DNA from: Breviolum minutum Mf 1.05b.01
Lineage: Eukaryota > Sar > Dinophyceae > Suessiales > Symbiodiniaceae
Length of the DNA stretch: 64,000 bases
Direction: 5' to 3'
Assembly (NCBI GenBank): GCA_000507305.1
Contig: DF239791.1
Location: forward strand, 22,305 to 86,304
Part shown: positions 1 to 12,400 of the stretch, one piece after another
Position numbering within the stretch: the first letter of the stretch is position 1
Layout of the letters: the number at the start of each line of letters is the position of its first letter
Notes under the pieces: model-generated
Told to the model about the DNA's origin: nothing
The model's input: the letters and a program-made list of their open reading frames with translations, nothing else
Databases searched by the model: none
Position numbers and translations under genes: made by a program

Positions 1-793
1 TTCACCTTTGAAAGGGTCACAAAAAACCATCCCAAAAAGGTCACAAAGAATTGCCAGGAAAGAGTAAAACAGATTCTATTTGAATGTTTGCACTTTACAC
101 CACCTGAAAAATTAGATAGTGCAACTTTTCTCCAAATCACTTGCAAGATTTTGTGCTGACCGTGTCAACAGGCCTTTGTTGGCCTGAAGGTTGCAAGCAG
201 CCCCAGCACCACCGACATGTAACCCAGGGAGGTATGTTCAGGGATGAGTGAGTTGCTGCACCCAGATATTATTCCTGGAAGTCCCAACCGCCATTGTTTA
301 TAGATTTGGTTTACGAGTTGAAACACCATTTGTGCAATGCACATAAAACCGAGGTTGTTGGCTATATAGGGGATGAGATCCTACACAGGTATATGGGGAT
401 TACAATAAGCCATTGTAAGGATCCTTATTGAACAACCAGTATAACGGAAAGTACGAAGCTTGTTTTTTTCGTACCTCATTTGTTTTATAGTGATAGAAGT
501 TTATCATCATCCAAAGGGAAAGCTTTTGAAAAATGGAGATTGACTTCTGACTTTCAGGGTTTCTAGTGTATTCCACCGGAAAAAACAATGAGGTGGTGGG
601 TTTCTATTCATGAAATCCTCTATTTTTAACGGAGAAATGATCCAATTTGACTACACCCCTGAAGTTTATCACATGGAACACAATCATGATGAAGGTTTGG
701 TTCAGATGATTTTCCTCAGGTTCCAGCCGTTGGGTGTAATACTTTTCAATTGAATGATTGAAGCACCAACTAGTCCCTGAATCACCATCTTAT
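1..793. other. Intergenic or intronic stretch, no gene seen
   Basis: No convincing exon was found. The stretch 632-780 resembles the right half of a family A element (GATCCAATTTGACTA, then CACCAACTAG) interrupted by a family B-like element with TA at both borders (about 646-747). A short motif ending near 440, AAGGATCC followed by an A-rich tail, recurs near 51889-51930 and 52398-52446 and is probably another dispersed repeat. Confidence 0.4.
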
Positions 794-915
794 GGCTGGT
801 CAACCTCCCCCGTAACGTAACCCCCCTCAGAAATAAGGGTTTAATAGCGGGTCTTATTAAAGGAAAATCAATGGTTCATAAGCCTTTATTAAGGGGTGGT
901 AGGTTGACTAGCCAC
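794..915. mobile_element. MITE family C copy
   Basis: The ends are inverted repeats: GGCTGGTCAACCTCCCCC on the left and GGTAGGTTGACTAGCC on the right. The inside contains AAATAAGGGTTTAATAG and a pairing AATAAGG-type segment, as in the copies at 4677, 17411/25955 and 33695. No coding capacity is present. The right end TTGACTAG serves as a plausible splice acceptor for the exon that begins at 912. Confidence 0.7.
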
Positions 916-1362
916 GACTGAATCAGGGCCCAAGTTGTCAAGTTGTCGCGACTCAAGAAATGGCAGGTCGCGTTCAGCAGATGGCATTAGCTGATGGTGA
1001 ACTCCCAACAGGAGATGAATTATTGGAGGCGCAACATTCTCTTGAAAATTTTGTTTCAAAGACACCGACCTCAGCAAGGAAACACAACCCAAAACCGCAA
1101 GCCGCAGTTGCTTTTACGAAAAGAGGCGAAAATTCAAGGGATTCCTGTCATAGGTTGGCTTAAGGGATTGCCTGTCATGGCTTGAGGGATTGCCTGGGGT
1201 GTTAGGGGTGTGTTAAAGCCAGCCAAGGCGCACCCAGGATGCGAACCACCTCGAAAAACCACCAGGGTGACGACTTATATTTTTTAGTAGGGAATCTCCA
1301 AAAAAACCTTCATGGGGGGCAGTTCCAATTTAACTTGAACCGTATGTTTTGATTTCTCCAGG

Positions 1363-1430
<68 letters not shown>

Positions 1431-3285
1431 GACGATGAGAAGGAGGATTTTGATGACGGAGATGCTACAAAGGAATTGTTGTCGTTGTCCTCCTTGTCGT
1501 TGTTGCGAATGTTCCCTCACATCTCCAAATAAAGAAATCCCGTCACATGCCGCCTGTGTCACCTTCCACCTTTTCGCATTTTCAGGCTGCGGAACAAGTG
1601 AGAGAACAAGAGGTCATCAGCGAGGTTTCTGGGCCGGAATGGTATCAAAACTACTTGGAGGATCATCCCATGTAGTAAGTGGTTAGTAACCATGGTGATC
1701 GTAAACACCCTAAGTAGGGTCGTTCCCCTTCCAAATGGCCTAAATGGCTTATAGGTGGGGGTTACTAATTACATACTAACTGGGATGGCCCTCCAAGTAG
1801 CTAGCTAGCTGGTGCGATATGAAGGAATCGAATGTCCCTTTATGATACGAAGTGATGTAACGGCGCTACCCTCCCCCCTATGTTTTAATCAGCACATCAT
1901 CGAGAATGGAAAATGGAAACACTTGTTTTTTTTTGGCCATACCAAAGGGGTCGAAATTTTCCCCTCAAAAAAAGATCCCAAAGGACCTGAATATGTTAAC
2001 GTTTCTGCCCAAGAATGTGGCAGATCTCCATGTGGAATTCGGTGGCCAATAAGCTGAGGTGCTACCGAAACTTCCTGATTGGGCTGACTTCCTTGTTCCG
2101 AGACCTTGGATTGTCGGGGGGAGGAAGCAACAAAAATGTGGAAAACCGCAATCTCAACTTGGAAGAGTCAACCCCTAGGTGGTGGCAACTCAAATATTTT
2201 TGATACCCTCCAGGGAACTAACATATCCCCCAAAAATGGCATTTTGAAGATGATTTTCCTATTCCCAAGGTGGATATGTTAGTTCCCTGGAGGGTAGTTT
2301 TACTCTGAAAATCGGGTAAATGATCCAATTTGACAAGCATTTTTGTTGAAATGGGTGGTTCAACCACCAGCTAGTAACAGGAAAAGCACCTGAAAATAGG
2401 CGTGGCCTTAAAAGGAAGCTCGAATCTTCCTGGCGTTTCAGGTGCTTTTGCTATTAGTTTCAGAGATGCTTTTTTGCTGGAAATGATTCGGTCAGACGTT
2501 GGAAATGTAGATTTAAATACGGCTGATGGAAGAAATCCGGCTAACCAGTTGATATGGTAGTTTATCCCGTTATTTTCAAGGTTTTATGCATTCCAGGTGG
2601 TTGTTGGGGATTTCTTCCATCAACAGTATGTTTTAGATTCTTGTTGGGTTTTTGTGTCATGCCATCAAAACATCATTGGATGCAATCAATATGATTGTTA
2701 AGAGACGTTACTCTCCAAACCGACCCAAACACAAAGACCTTCATAGTGTTTCCTCCCCAGACAACTAAGGGCTGGAACCTGAAAATGGATCCAAACGGGA
2801 AAGGAGATTCCTTTTTTGGAAACCCACCATTTCCATCCATTTCCAGGTTCCAGCCCTTCGTTTTCTCCCATTGCTCGCTCCTAAGGTTGGCAAATTCTTG
2901 CTCCTCATGCCTGTTGCCAAGCACTGAGGAACCCCTGAGCAGCGACCATGTTTTCCCCCTCAAAAAAAAAGACATTCCAATATCAATATTTCAATATCTA
3001 TTAAATATTCCGAGTGTTCAATAGATACATCTGTTCAAACTGATGAAATGGAGCCGAATGGTATGGAGCTTTCAACGGTTTTTTCCCACAGCTTTTCCCT
3101 GATATTTCGTTGAGACATCCGGTGAAGTTTGGGCTGAAAAACGTTGAAGTTTGTAGCTGCCACCATCCCGAAGCGTCTAGCAAAGCCATGCTCAAAGCAA
3201 CGGCAGCTCCAAAAGTCAAATATGATGCAGAGATGAAGAAGATGTGCAAGAAGGCCTTGGAATGAGTGATGATATGGATATGACC

Positions 3286-3381
<96 letters not shown>

Positions 3382-6300
3382 TTGATGTTGATGATGATGA
3401 TGATGATGTTGATGTTGATGTTGATGATGATGATGTTGATGTTGATGATGATGATGATGATGATGTTGATGATGATGATGATTTGCTTTGATTGTACTTG
3501 TGTTTGTTTAATGGTAGTTTATATGTTTTTCATTACCAGCACCCCAATTCCCCTTTCATTTCTCCTTCTGCCGAACTTAAACCACTGCCTTTTAACACCG
3601 CAAGTGTATCCAGGCCATCAGTGGATCCAAAGATGTCAAAGACAAGGAAGACAAGATTGTGGAGGCATTCAAGGCTTGGGACAGCGACAAGAACGGCGTC
3701 ATCACCAAGGTGCCCAAAAAAAAACATCCCGGTTTTTTTGTTGGAGGTTTTTTTTGTTGGGAAGGGCAATGAAAACAACCCAAAAACATCCAAAAAGTTC
3801 AAACCAAATCACCTTTAACTGACAAAAAAACACCGATGTGTTTAAACATGTTGACCCCCAAAAAACATCATATCAATCATCAATCATATCAATCCAAACC
3901 CCAGCAGGATGAGCTGGAGGCGGTCTTGACTTCCTTGGCATGTTCCACAAAACCAGCAGATTTAGATGCGATGTTGAAGGAAGCAGACTTGGATGCTGAT
4001 GGTAAGATCAACTATGAGGTCTGCGATTTTTTGGGTGGCAAATGGAAAGATGTGTTGTAAGATGTCTCAGCTTTGGAAGAAATTTCAAGCTATGTTTGTT
4101 TAAGCTTGAGGAGGTATCCCTGGATTTTTTTTCAATGTCAACCTAAGCTTGGAGGTACCTCAAAAAATTGGGAGGTTTCGAAACAAATGGCACAACCCCT
4201 CCAGATATTAATACAGCATGGGGGGTGATTACTCATCCGAGATTGACCCTTTCTAGAAGATGGGCATAGTTGAATTCTCTGGGTGTTCATTTCATCGCAA
4301 CGTCACCAGTGACCTTGAGTTCCCTTAAAGAGTGGTCGATCGGATCAAGTAATCCAGCTTCAAAAAATTCAAGTTGATGAAATGTGATAATTTGTTCCCA
4401 AAAAAAAGCTAGATGATGGTTTCAAAGACTGGTTTATAACATACTTGACGAAATGATCCAATTTGACTTGCGCATATTTTCTTCAAGTTGGGTGGTAAAA
4501 GCAAAATTGAAGTTTTTGCCCTGCAAATGGGGGGATGATTTTTTTGAGTAATTTTGATTCACCGAACCAGCAGCTAAAAATGGCAGTTGAACATTTTTGC
4601 CCCATGACCCCATGTACTAAGTGCTCTTTCCCCTAGAGAACTAAGAGTTGAAAGCAAGGCCGCCTAACTACTCCAAAATGTTATGGCTAGTCCACCTACC
4701 CCCGCGGCTAACCTACCCCGCTCAGAAATAAGGGTTTAATAGCTGGCCTTATTCAGTGGTGCCAATGGTAAATAAGCCCCTAAAAGGGTGATAAACTTCC
4801 AAGAAGTCAACGTTTTGATGGTGATGAAATGCCACTTGTGTCCTGGACTATACCTTAGTCTAGTCCACTTTCCCAGTAATAGTCACCACCAACCACTAGG
4901 AGTTTGGCATTTTTAGTAGGGGGACAACCCAAACTATACCAGTGATTGTAGAATCCCAACCAATCAGGATTTCCGGCTGATCACCGGGAATTTCATCGGC
5001 CACGGGAATATCCGTGGGTCCGTCACCACCAAAAGGTAGTTCATAGAATCTTCATCAATGGAAATCCTATTGCCCCTTTCGATTTCAGAGAAATCTTGGA
5101 AATCCTGAAATCTAGGTTGGTGAATTATTTAGAATCCGATGTGTAATCTAGCCAGATGAGGTTTGATAGAATGCGCACTGCAAGAAAAAGCCGCCTTTGT
5201 TTCTTTGAGTTCTTTAGATGTATTATTGTAGTCCTTGTTTTTTCTGACAATGAACCACAAATTCATATTGCTAATTCATGTTGGTGGTTTCCCTAAAACC
5301 TCTGCATTCTCCCAAGTCTCTTTCTGGCAGGAGATGGTTCAATGGCTTTGCCGTGCTCCCCATATGGAGCAGTATTTCCTGTCTTCCTTGGATATTTTCA
5401 AGCGCAACTTCCAGGAGACTGACGTAGCAGTCTTAGAGGTGCAGAAAGCCATGGTGCAATTGCAGAAGGAATGTGATGAAAGTGCGGAGGATGACACCAA
5501 GGCCATGAAAAAATGCCAGTCAATCCTCAAGAAGTTGTTGCATGATATGGAAGCAGTTCAGAAGATCACACAGAAGAGGATTGATGATGAACTCACTCCT
5601 ATTATTAAAAGGAGCTTCAAATATCATGACAAGGACCCGCCTTTTTTAGTGACACCTGAAAACTCGCAAAAAAAAAAGTGTTGGCCAACAACGCGGATGT
5701 TGCTTCGCGTTGCTGGCCAATGGCTCAACTTTGTGTTGTAGACACCCTCAAAGCAAAGAAGCTTCGGGTTGTGTTTGCAAATAAGTCCAGAATTTGTTCA
5801 ACATGAAATGGCAGGTCTCGGTCTCAGCAATAGAAAAAGAAACACGGGGCTGATTCTATATTTGTTTCTGTGTCAATTTTCCAGCTCCCCCTTTCCTCCC
5901 GATCTCCCAAAGTTTGTTTTTTGTGGCCCTTGGATCAATTTTGTTGACCTTTCCAGGACAACAGCGGCACGTTGAGCTATGATGAAAGCATCATTTTCTT
6001 CTCCAACTTCATTTCTCTTTGGGAATCCTTTGGAGGTTTAATGTCGGAGCTCAATGCCGCGCAGATGGCGATGCTTCAACGCGCGGATTCGGAAGCGGAA
6101 GATTCAAACTTGGATCATACAAAACATTTGGCGCAAGAGAAGCTCCGATTTGTTGAGTTTTGGCGTTTTTTTGAACAGATTGTACCCATGGCAAATCCAC
6201 CATTTTGGAGGAATTACACTCCCTAAAACTAACATAGCACCTGAAAATAGATGATTGGAAGACGATCCTTTCCTTTTTGGGGAATGCCCATTTTCAGGTG

Positions 6301-6897
6301 CTATGTAGTCTGTTAGCTTTACCGGAGGGTAATAAAGTTTCCCAACCACCGAAGAGTTTGTCGCCAAATTTTTCGGACAGGAAGGCGAAGTTGGTGACGC
6401 CAGACAAACTTCATCAAGCCTTCAAGAGCAAATACGCTGTGCTGAAAGGTTTGGGGCCAAGGGAGATTGGGGGGAACCACTTGGGTTGGGGGGTTTTTTG
6501 TGAGTTGTTGTTTGAGTTTTTTTGGTTGGTTATTTCCAAATTAGTTGTTGACAGTTTAACATACTTGAGTAGCTGTGATGCTGCAAATGGCATCTTCTTT
6601 TTTTCTTCATGTTGACATACATATAGATTGATATATACATATCTTGTTTGAATTTCAAGTGAGATGATCGAAAAGAACTCGGCCAGTTTCGTGTTCCATC
6701 ACTACACTTTCTGGTGGAATCCCCGAATCCTCAAAAAATCGCATGTGGCACCAGGAGAGCGTGTGAAACTGATGGAGGTGAAGCATAAGGATGCCTTTGA
6801 AGTGTTGAGCAAAGATGGCAAGATTTCGGAGACAGCCGTAGTCGAAGCCTTATTACATGGCCATGAGAAGATGCTTTGCGTGGAAATGCTGGCCTAG
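912..6897 (+). CDS. EF-hand calcium-binding protein (5' partial)
   Basis: This gene encodes a calmodulin-like calcium sensor spread over about 12 exons. Exons supported by frame: 912-1142, 1362-1472 (poly-Asp tract), 1586-1674, about 2014-2178, 2464-2523, 3092-3253, 3614-3709, 3908-4018, 5331-5633, 5957-about 6200, about 6333-6448, and 6755-6897 ending in TAG. Three canonical 12-residue EF loops are rebuilt exactly by splicing: DSDKNGVITKDE across exons 3614/3908, DLDADGKINYEE across 3908/5331, and DKDNSGTLSYDE across 5331/5957. A fourth, degenerate loop (SKDGKISETAVVE) lies in the last exon. Between hands 2 and 3 is a charged, probably helical segment of about 80 residues. Donors include GA (1473, 5634), GC (3254) and GT (3710, 4019, 6449). 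The first exon is open upstream to a MITE edge, so the true start probably lies before the window. The order of the four exons before 3092 is inferred. The specific EF-hand subfamily was not recognised. Confidence 0.8.
1368..1427 (+). repeat. (GAT)n microsatellite in an exon
   Basis: About 20 GAT units read in frame as poly-aspartate inside the exon 1362-1472, followed by further acidic codons. The frame is set by the acidic continuation FDDEKEDFDDGD and by phase-0 splicing on both sides. Read in the other frames it gives meaningless poly-Met or poly-Ile. Confidence 0.85.
1675..1800. mobile_element. MITE family D copy
   Basis: The left end GTAAGTGGTTAGTAACC and the right end ACTAACTGGGATGGCCCTCC pair imperfectly. 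The middle holds CCTTCCAAATGGCC and a TTATAGG motif shared with the copies at 26717, 35020 and 57276. The left end supplies a consensus splice donor (GTAAGT) directly after the exon 1586-1674 of the EF-hand gene. Confidence 0.6.
2175..2374. mobile_element. MITE family A copy, interrupted by family B
   Basis: Left TIR CTAGGTGGTGG and right TIR CAACCACCAGCTAG are present, with the family A core (AAATGATCCAATTTGACAAG) near the right end. A complete family B element (2206-2294) sits inside, flanked by TA on both sides. The element lies between two exons of the EF-hand gene, and its left TIR gives an AG|GTGG donor. Confidence 0.8.
2206..2294. mobile_element. MITE family B copy nested in family A
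   Basis: CCCTCCAGGGAACTAACATA on the left matches TATGTTAGTTCCCTGGAGGG on the right as a perfect inverted repeat. TA flanks both sides as a target duplication. The element is non-coding. Confidence 0.85.
2524..2621. mobile_element. MITE family E copy
   Basis: The TIRs are GATGGAAGAAATCC and GGATTTCTTCCATC. Internal blocks resemble those of the copies at 34133, 36961 and 40156, in inverse orientation (CCAGTTGATATGGTAGTTTA, CCAGGTGGTTGTTG). It lies immediately after the short exon 2464-2523. Confidence 0.75.
3283..3480 (+). repeat. Long (ATG/GAT)n microsatellite in an intron
   Basis: About 200 bp of ATG/GAT triplets with scattered GTT variants lie wholly inside the GC-AG intron 3254-3613 of the EF-hand gene. 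The reading frame through it gives poly-Met/Leu and is not a protein. Confidence 0.9.
4677..4800. mobile_element. Degenerate MITE family C copy
   Basis: The left end GGCTAGTCCACCTACCCCC and the internal AAATAAGGGTTTAATAGC match family C. The right TIR is not clear. It lies in the 1.3-kb intron 4019-5330 of the EF-hand gene, which otherwise holds only a degenerate family A fragment (about 4440-4500). Confidence 0.5.
6217..6329. mobile_element. MITE family B copy
   Basis: CACTCCCTAAAACTAACATA and the right end CTGTTAGCTTTACCGGAGGG pair imperfectly, and TA flanks both borders. Inside, GCACCTGAAAATAG and CATTTTCAGGTGC form a second inverted repeat. It separates two EF-hand gene exons. Confidence 0.7.
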
Positions 6898-7912
6898 CTG
6901 TTGGTTTTTGATGATTTGTTTTTTTAATTTCTACACCCAATTTTGGGACGTAGAATTTTCGATTGAAACCACCAGCTAGTGGCAAATGGGTGGGATGGAG
7001 AAGGGGGGAACTGTTCACTCCTGACTTTCAATCACTAGTCTTGTATTGACAACCAAACTGCAGACCGAAAATGAAACCAGATGGTGGTACTGAAGTAAGG
7101 GTAAGCACCAGGATCCCTTCAAAATGGCCGGTAGAATGTTGGTTTTGAACAGTAAAATGCTCAGACAGTGTCCTTTTGTTCTTTGTTTTTGCTACGGATA
7201 TTTGTATGGTGCACCTAAGTTATGTTGCTTGTTTTACGTGTTCATCAACATGGTTGGATGTCATTGGGGTGGTCGGTAGGATGACCCCTTCCTAAACCCC
7301 AGTGCTGTCCTATTCAAGTTGATTATTTCTTTACCAACAAAAATGCCGCGGAGAACAAGAAAAAGAAGACCATAGAAAGAGGCTTTCCCACCCTTTTGAG
7401 TTGTGACCGGATTTTGTGTTCTTTTGTCCCCGCCTTGCTACGTATACATTTATATCTATATGTATAAATAAGCGACTTCGCCAATTGATCTGCTTGGAAA
7501 CACCGCTGAATCATTGGAAAAAGAACAGGAAAAAAACATTAGGTGAAAAATCATTCTATATAAGAATAGGTAAAAGTCGGCCTGCCACGGCCCTGTAGCA
7601 GTGGGAAAATAATCATATATGTCATGACTATTTTCGGATTTTCGGAAGGGACCTTTTATTGATAACCTTCACGGGCTCCATGGCGCAAGTGTGAATGGGT
7701 AGGACCCAATAATATTGAATCATTACACCAAATACTGCTGAGGGAATGATGGAATGCAGCTATACATGCGATTATAGGGATTTCCCTCCTTCCTTACCAG
7801 CCTGCCAGGCAGTTCCCGAAATCACGCACAAAATTTGCCTGTTTCAGGGATGGGGATTTTCTAGGAAACAATCTAGAGAAGATTGGTGTCCCTTGGACAG
7901 CATCCCTTTAAG
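6898..7912. other. Intergenic region after the EF-hand gene
   Basis: No exon was supported. It holds a fragment of a family A right end (CCACCAGCTAG near 6965-6976) and AT-rich sequence. It separates the EF-hand stop from the first exon recognised in the next gene, whose true 5' end may lie here. Confidence 0.4.
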
Positions 7913-9447
7913 AATCCCATTGAAAGGAATGCCGAATTTCTGGATGCGTTGGGCCTGTATGTGGAAGATGTGATGAAGTCTGCCGAGTTGCAATGCAAAG
8001 AGTTGGAGGGCTATGCCGATGGGGTGCAACAGGCAAGCAGGGGAGATTTGGGATGAAGGTGTGGATGGGTCCAACCAAAAACGGGGGGGTTGGGGTGGGG
8101 TGATTTATGGATGGTATGTCGGACGATTATATACATATATATATATATTGATTTGTATATATATATATATGTATGATTATGTATATGAATATATATTATA
8201 CATGTTTTTAAAGCTCAATTTACACACATATATTGAATTATGTTTCGCATGCGTAATATAATTATACGGTTCGTACAATTGGTGTTATATGGACTTATAT
8301 TCTTATTTAACCTTTAGATCATTGGTCAACTGTGTTACCGGCTTACCGTTTAAGTTTAATTTTAATCAGCATGGAATCCGTAACAAAAAGTGGCAAGGGC
8401 GATGTATGTGAAGGGAACGATGTCAGATTTTTTGCAAAATTCTCATGGTTTTAGGCCATCCTTTGAATCCATGGATGGAAAATCCTCCCCTCAGTTCGAC
8501 AGGTGGTCAAATCATCCCAGCATTTTTTGAGGGTGATGAGCACCCCGGAAATTCATACATCCCATTTAAGAAGTGGTGATTAACCCGTCATTTATAAGCC
8601 ATGAATGGCCATGTTGCAAGGGAAACAACCCCACACGAACACGATCACCATAGTTGCAAGTTTTTCCTTGGTATAACTGGGATTTTTTTCCTCCAAAAGT
8701 ATGAAATCCACACACCCCGCCCCCTTCCGCGAATCAACCAACCAACCAACCAACCAACCAACCAACCAACCAACCAACCAACCAACCAACCAACCAACCA
8801 ACCAACCAACCAACCAACCAACCGACCCAACTTCGCCTATAATCGACGACGCCCAACTGCCAGGCTTTGAACCACGCCTTGGGTGAAGTTGATGCCTCTG
8901 CTGCTGCAATGCACTCCCTTGGTGCAGCGATGACGGCAGGTGCTGGCCAACAAGAGATGGATCCAGGTGACTGTGAGGTCCAATGATGCCGAAACAACCA
9001 GCGGCACACCGAACAACAAACCTCGGGTTTTTGGCCTTGGAGCCTTGGAGGTTTCAAGGAAAACAAACGTGGCAAACAACAGCGGATGTGTTTGTTTTAT
9101 TTTGTTTGTGTTGTTTACCAGTAGTACCGCACAAGGCGGTGGCGGAAGTTTCAAGAATAGGAAACGTATAGGAGAGATTGATTGCTGTGAGTGACGGATG
9201 TCAGAGCAAAAACATTGACCAACTGACTAACTAGATAAGTGACTAATTGACTGATTGACTATCTGATTAACTGAGTAATTGGCTAAGTGATGAACTGACC
9301 TGACTGACTGACTGACTGACTAATTGATTGACTGGTTGATTAACTGACGAACAGACTAATTTACTTAGTGACTGGCTGACTGCCTGACTAGCTGACTAAT
9401 TGATTATCTGACCAATTGACTAACTGACTAACTAACTAACTACCTAG

Positions 9448-9486
<39 letters not shown>

Positions 9487-12400
9487 GCCAACTGACTAAC
9501 TGACGAACTGACTGATTGACTAACTGACGAACTGACTAATTGACTAACCAGCTAACTGACTAACTGATTGATTGAAAGATTGATTAACTGACGAACTGAC
9601 TAATTGACTTGCTGACTGACTGACTGACTAACTGATTAACTGCTAATTGACTACCTGACTAACTGACTATCTACCTAACTACCTAACTANNNNNNNNNNN
9701 NNNNNNNNNNNNNNNNNNNNNNNNNNNNNNNNNNNNNNNNNNNNNNNNNNNNNNNNNNNNNNNNNNNNNNNNNNNNNNNNNNNNNNNNNNNNNNNNNNNN
9801 NNNNNNNNNNNNNNNNNNNNNNNNNNNNNNNNNNNNNNNNNNNNNNNNNNNNNNNNNNNNNNNNNNNNNNNNNNNNNNNNNNNNNNNNNNNNNACATCAG
9901 AACTTCAAAAAGTGCTCCGAACCCCACATGTTTTGTACATTTTCACTTGCAAATGTGCTTCGCGCTACAGCGGCGTGCAATTTTTCGACATCAGAACTTC
10001 CAAAAGTGGTCCGAAACTGACGTGCTTTGTACATTTTTACTTCAAAATGCACGTTTCGCCACAGCGGCGTGCATTTTTTCGACATCTGAACTTCAAAAAG
10101 TGCTCCCGGACCCTCAGTTTTTGAACATTTTCACTTCCAAATGTACGTTTCGCCACAGCGGCGTGCATTTTTTCGACATGAGAACAGCAAAAAGTGCTTC
10201 GGAGCTGACGTGTTTTGTACATTTTCACTTCAAAATGTGTTTTTCGCCACAGCGGCGTGCAATTCTTTTTTTCTCCTCTGACCACCTGACTCCGCACCCG
10301 CCACTTGAAACAGGCCTACTTTTGGACTGACCCGACACACGAATCATCGAGAAAACACAGCATTTCGCGACTTCTCTAACATTTGGCGCGGATGTATCTT
10401 CTTTCTTCTGACTTTCGCGCTATTGCATCTTCTTTCTGCTGACTTGACTACTCTACTCTGCTCTTCAACTGTCCATATTGTCGGAAGTTTCTATTTAAAT
10501 TTCCTTCGATTAACGTTTTGTTTGCTTGTTCTTCTTGTGCCCAATAGAAATGCCTAGGGTTGACATTGTGTTTGATTCCTGAACTGTAATAAGGAGTTCT
10601 TGGGGGGAACAAAAATTATCTAGTAAACTTAAATAAAACGTTTGGTGGAATGAACCTTCTTTGGAGTTTCTGGGACATGTCATGGAAATACCCAAAAAAG
10701 GATTTTCCCGTCTTGCCCAGTTCGGACAAAAGTGTCACCTCAGTCGATGACATGTGGTGTTTGATTCAATAGTTCGGGTGGGCCATATCAAAATCACGAA
10801 CTCTAAGGGGATCCTTTGAAGGTGATCTTTTTGGTAGATGTTTTTTGGTTTCTAAATCTTAACAGCGCATTGTGAAAAATGCACTTTTCAATGAAGGTTT
10901 GAAACTCAGATCATTGATGTAATAAATTCATGTCAATTGTATCTTTTGATTAGTGATTTTGCTGTTTTTCAGCCGCCAAAATCAGAGTCTTGCAATCCAC
11001 CCCATCACATCAGACACCCCGCTCGGCTGACTCTCCAAAAATGCCACGCGATCCGCCACATTGCGTGGCGGCCTGCAGCATGGAGCCATATAGAATGTTC
11101 TCAGTCAACAAAGTTGACAAAATGAGGCCCTTCAGCGACCGGTACCTTGTGTTGAATGAAGAATCGAAAAGATTCCGCAAAAAGGATGGAGAGTGAGTAG
11201 CGGCTGGTCCTTGCCATGCCTGTGTCACATCTCCCTTTGATGCGAAGGTATGAGAAGTTTTTTTTGCCCAAAGTTCTCATTGGCTTAGCTAATGGTTAGT
11301 TGTAGGTTTGGGGTCCCGTGGTTTGGATTCCTACGATCCCCTCATGAAAGGTACCCCCAGAATCTCAAACCACCAACCCAAAACCATTAGGTTTTTAGTT
11401 GATTGGAGGATGCCAAAGACACAATCTGTGGGGAAGAAATTCCACCCAACACTCTGGACGTGTACGCTGGCTGAAGTAGTCCAAAAAACCTAACCTAGAA
11501 ATGAATGGAAAATCCACCCATTTTGCGATGGTATTTACCAGCGAATTCCATGCCTACTATCAAATGACCATCTTTTGCCCTGAGATTGTAATCGGAAGTT
11601 GGGGAGCTTTTACCTACTGGTCCTACAAGGAGCGGTGGTAGATTTCGTGTCATGGGGAAAGTCAGTGAAAGGTAAAAATTTCATGTAAGAACTAAGAGAT
11701 TCCTTGATTTTTTTTGATGTTGGGACATGTACATTGATGGTGTAATTGGACAAGTTGCTATTGCAACTCGTTTTTTTGTATCAAGTTACAGTACCGAAAC
11801 ATAGCTAAACCAAGTTTTCTTCTAGTTTGACTCAGTGTGACAATCAGCTCATGGCTGTGAGGAGTCTGCAAGACAGAAAGAAGAAGACGAAAAGCGAAAG
11901 TTGAAGAAAGCTTTGAAGCCGTTTTGCCAAGATGTTTTTGGGGCACCCGTTGTTGGCTTGAAAAACTGCTTCAAAAAATATGCTTCACCCAGATGTATAT
12001 GCTTATGTTATAAGAACATATCATAGTTTGTTGTGGAGATACTGTAGCCAAGACAATGTGTGCTTATCATTTGCAAAAAAAAGTATAAACCTTGGTTTAT
12101 CTCGAAATGTCAAAAAACAAAAACGGCAACAGTGCTTCGGTTCAGTATTTTTTACTTTGAAGCCTTTGGGCATATCCATGCCCAGTGCAGTCTGCTACCC
12201 GCGATGCCAGTCAAAAATGTATCTCTTCAGAGGGTCCTTAGATTTGTTCTTCATTTTCACAAAATTCTCTTGTCTCAGCATGTGACTGGGATCTAACCCA
12301 ACGCATACGTATGATTATGCATAAAGAGCAACAATAGTGTGCATATACTGTAGTCCAGATACATTCTGCGTATGCCAGGGCTGTTTGTTGGAGATAATAT

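Noticed and set aside
3244-3822. Long open frame with poly-Met/Leu
   Set aside because: It is created by the ATG/GAT repeat in an intron. The flanking EF-hand exons use another frame and splice around it.
8592-9075. GWLV/NQPT repeat proteins on both strands
   Set aside because: They are a product of the AACC microsatellite. The real coding exon nearby is 8864-8966 on +.
9679-9927. Open frame across the gap
   Set aside because: It consists of undetermined bases.
10037-10330. Open frames over the 95-bp satellite
   Set aside because: Repeating peptides in several frames with no conserved reading frame between units.
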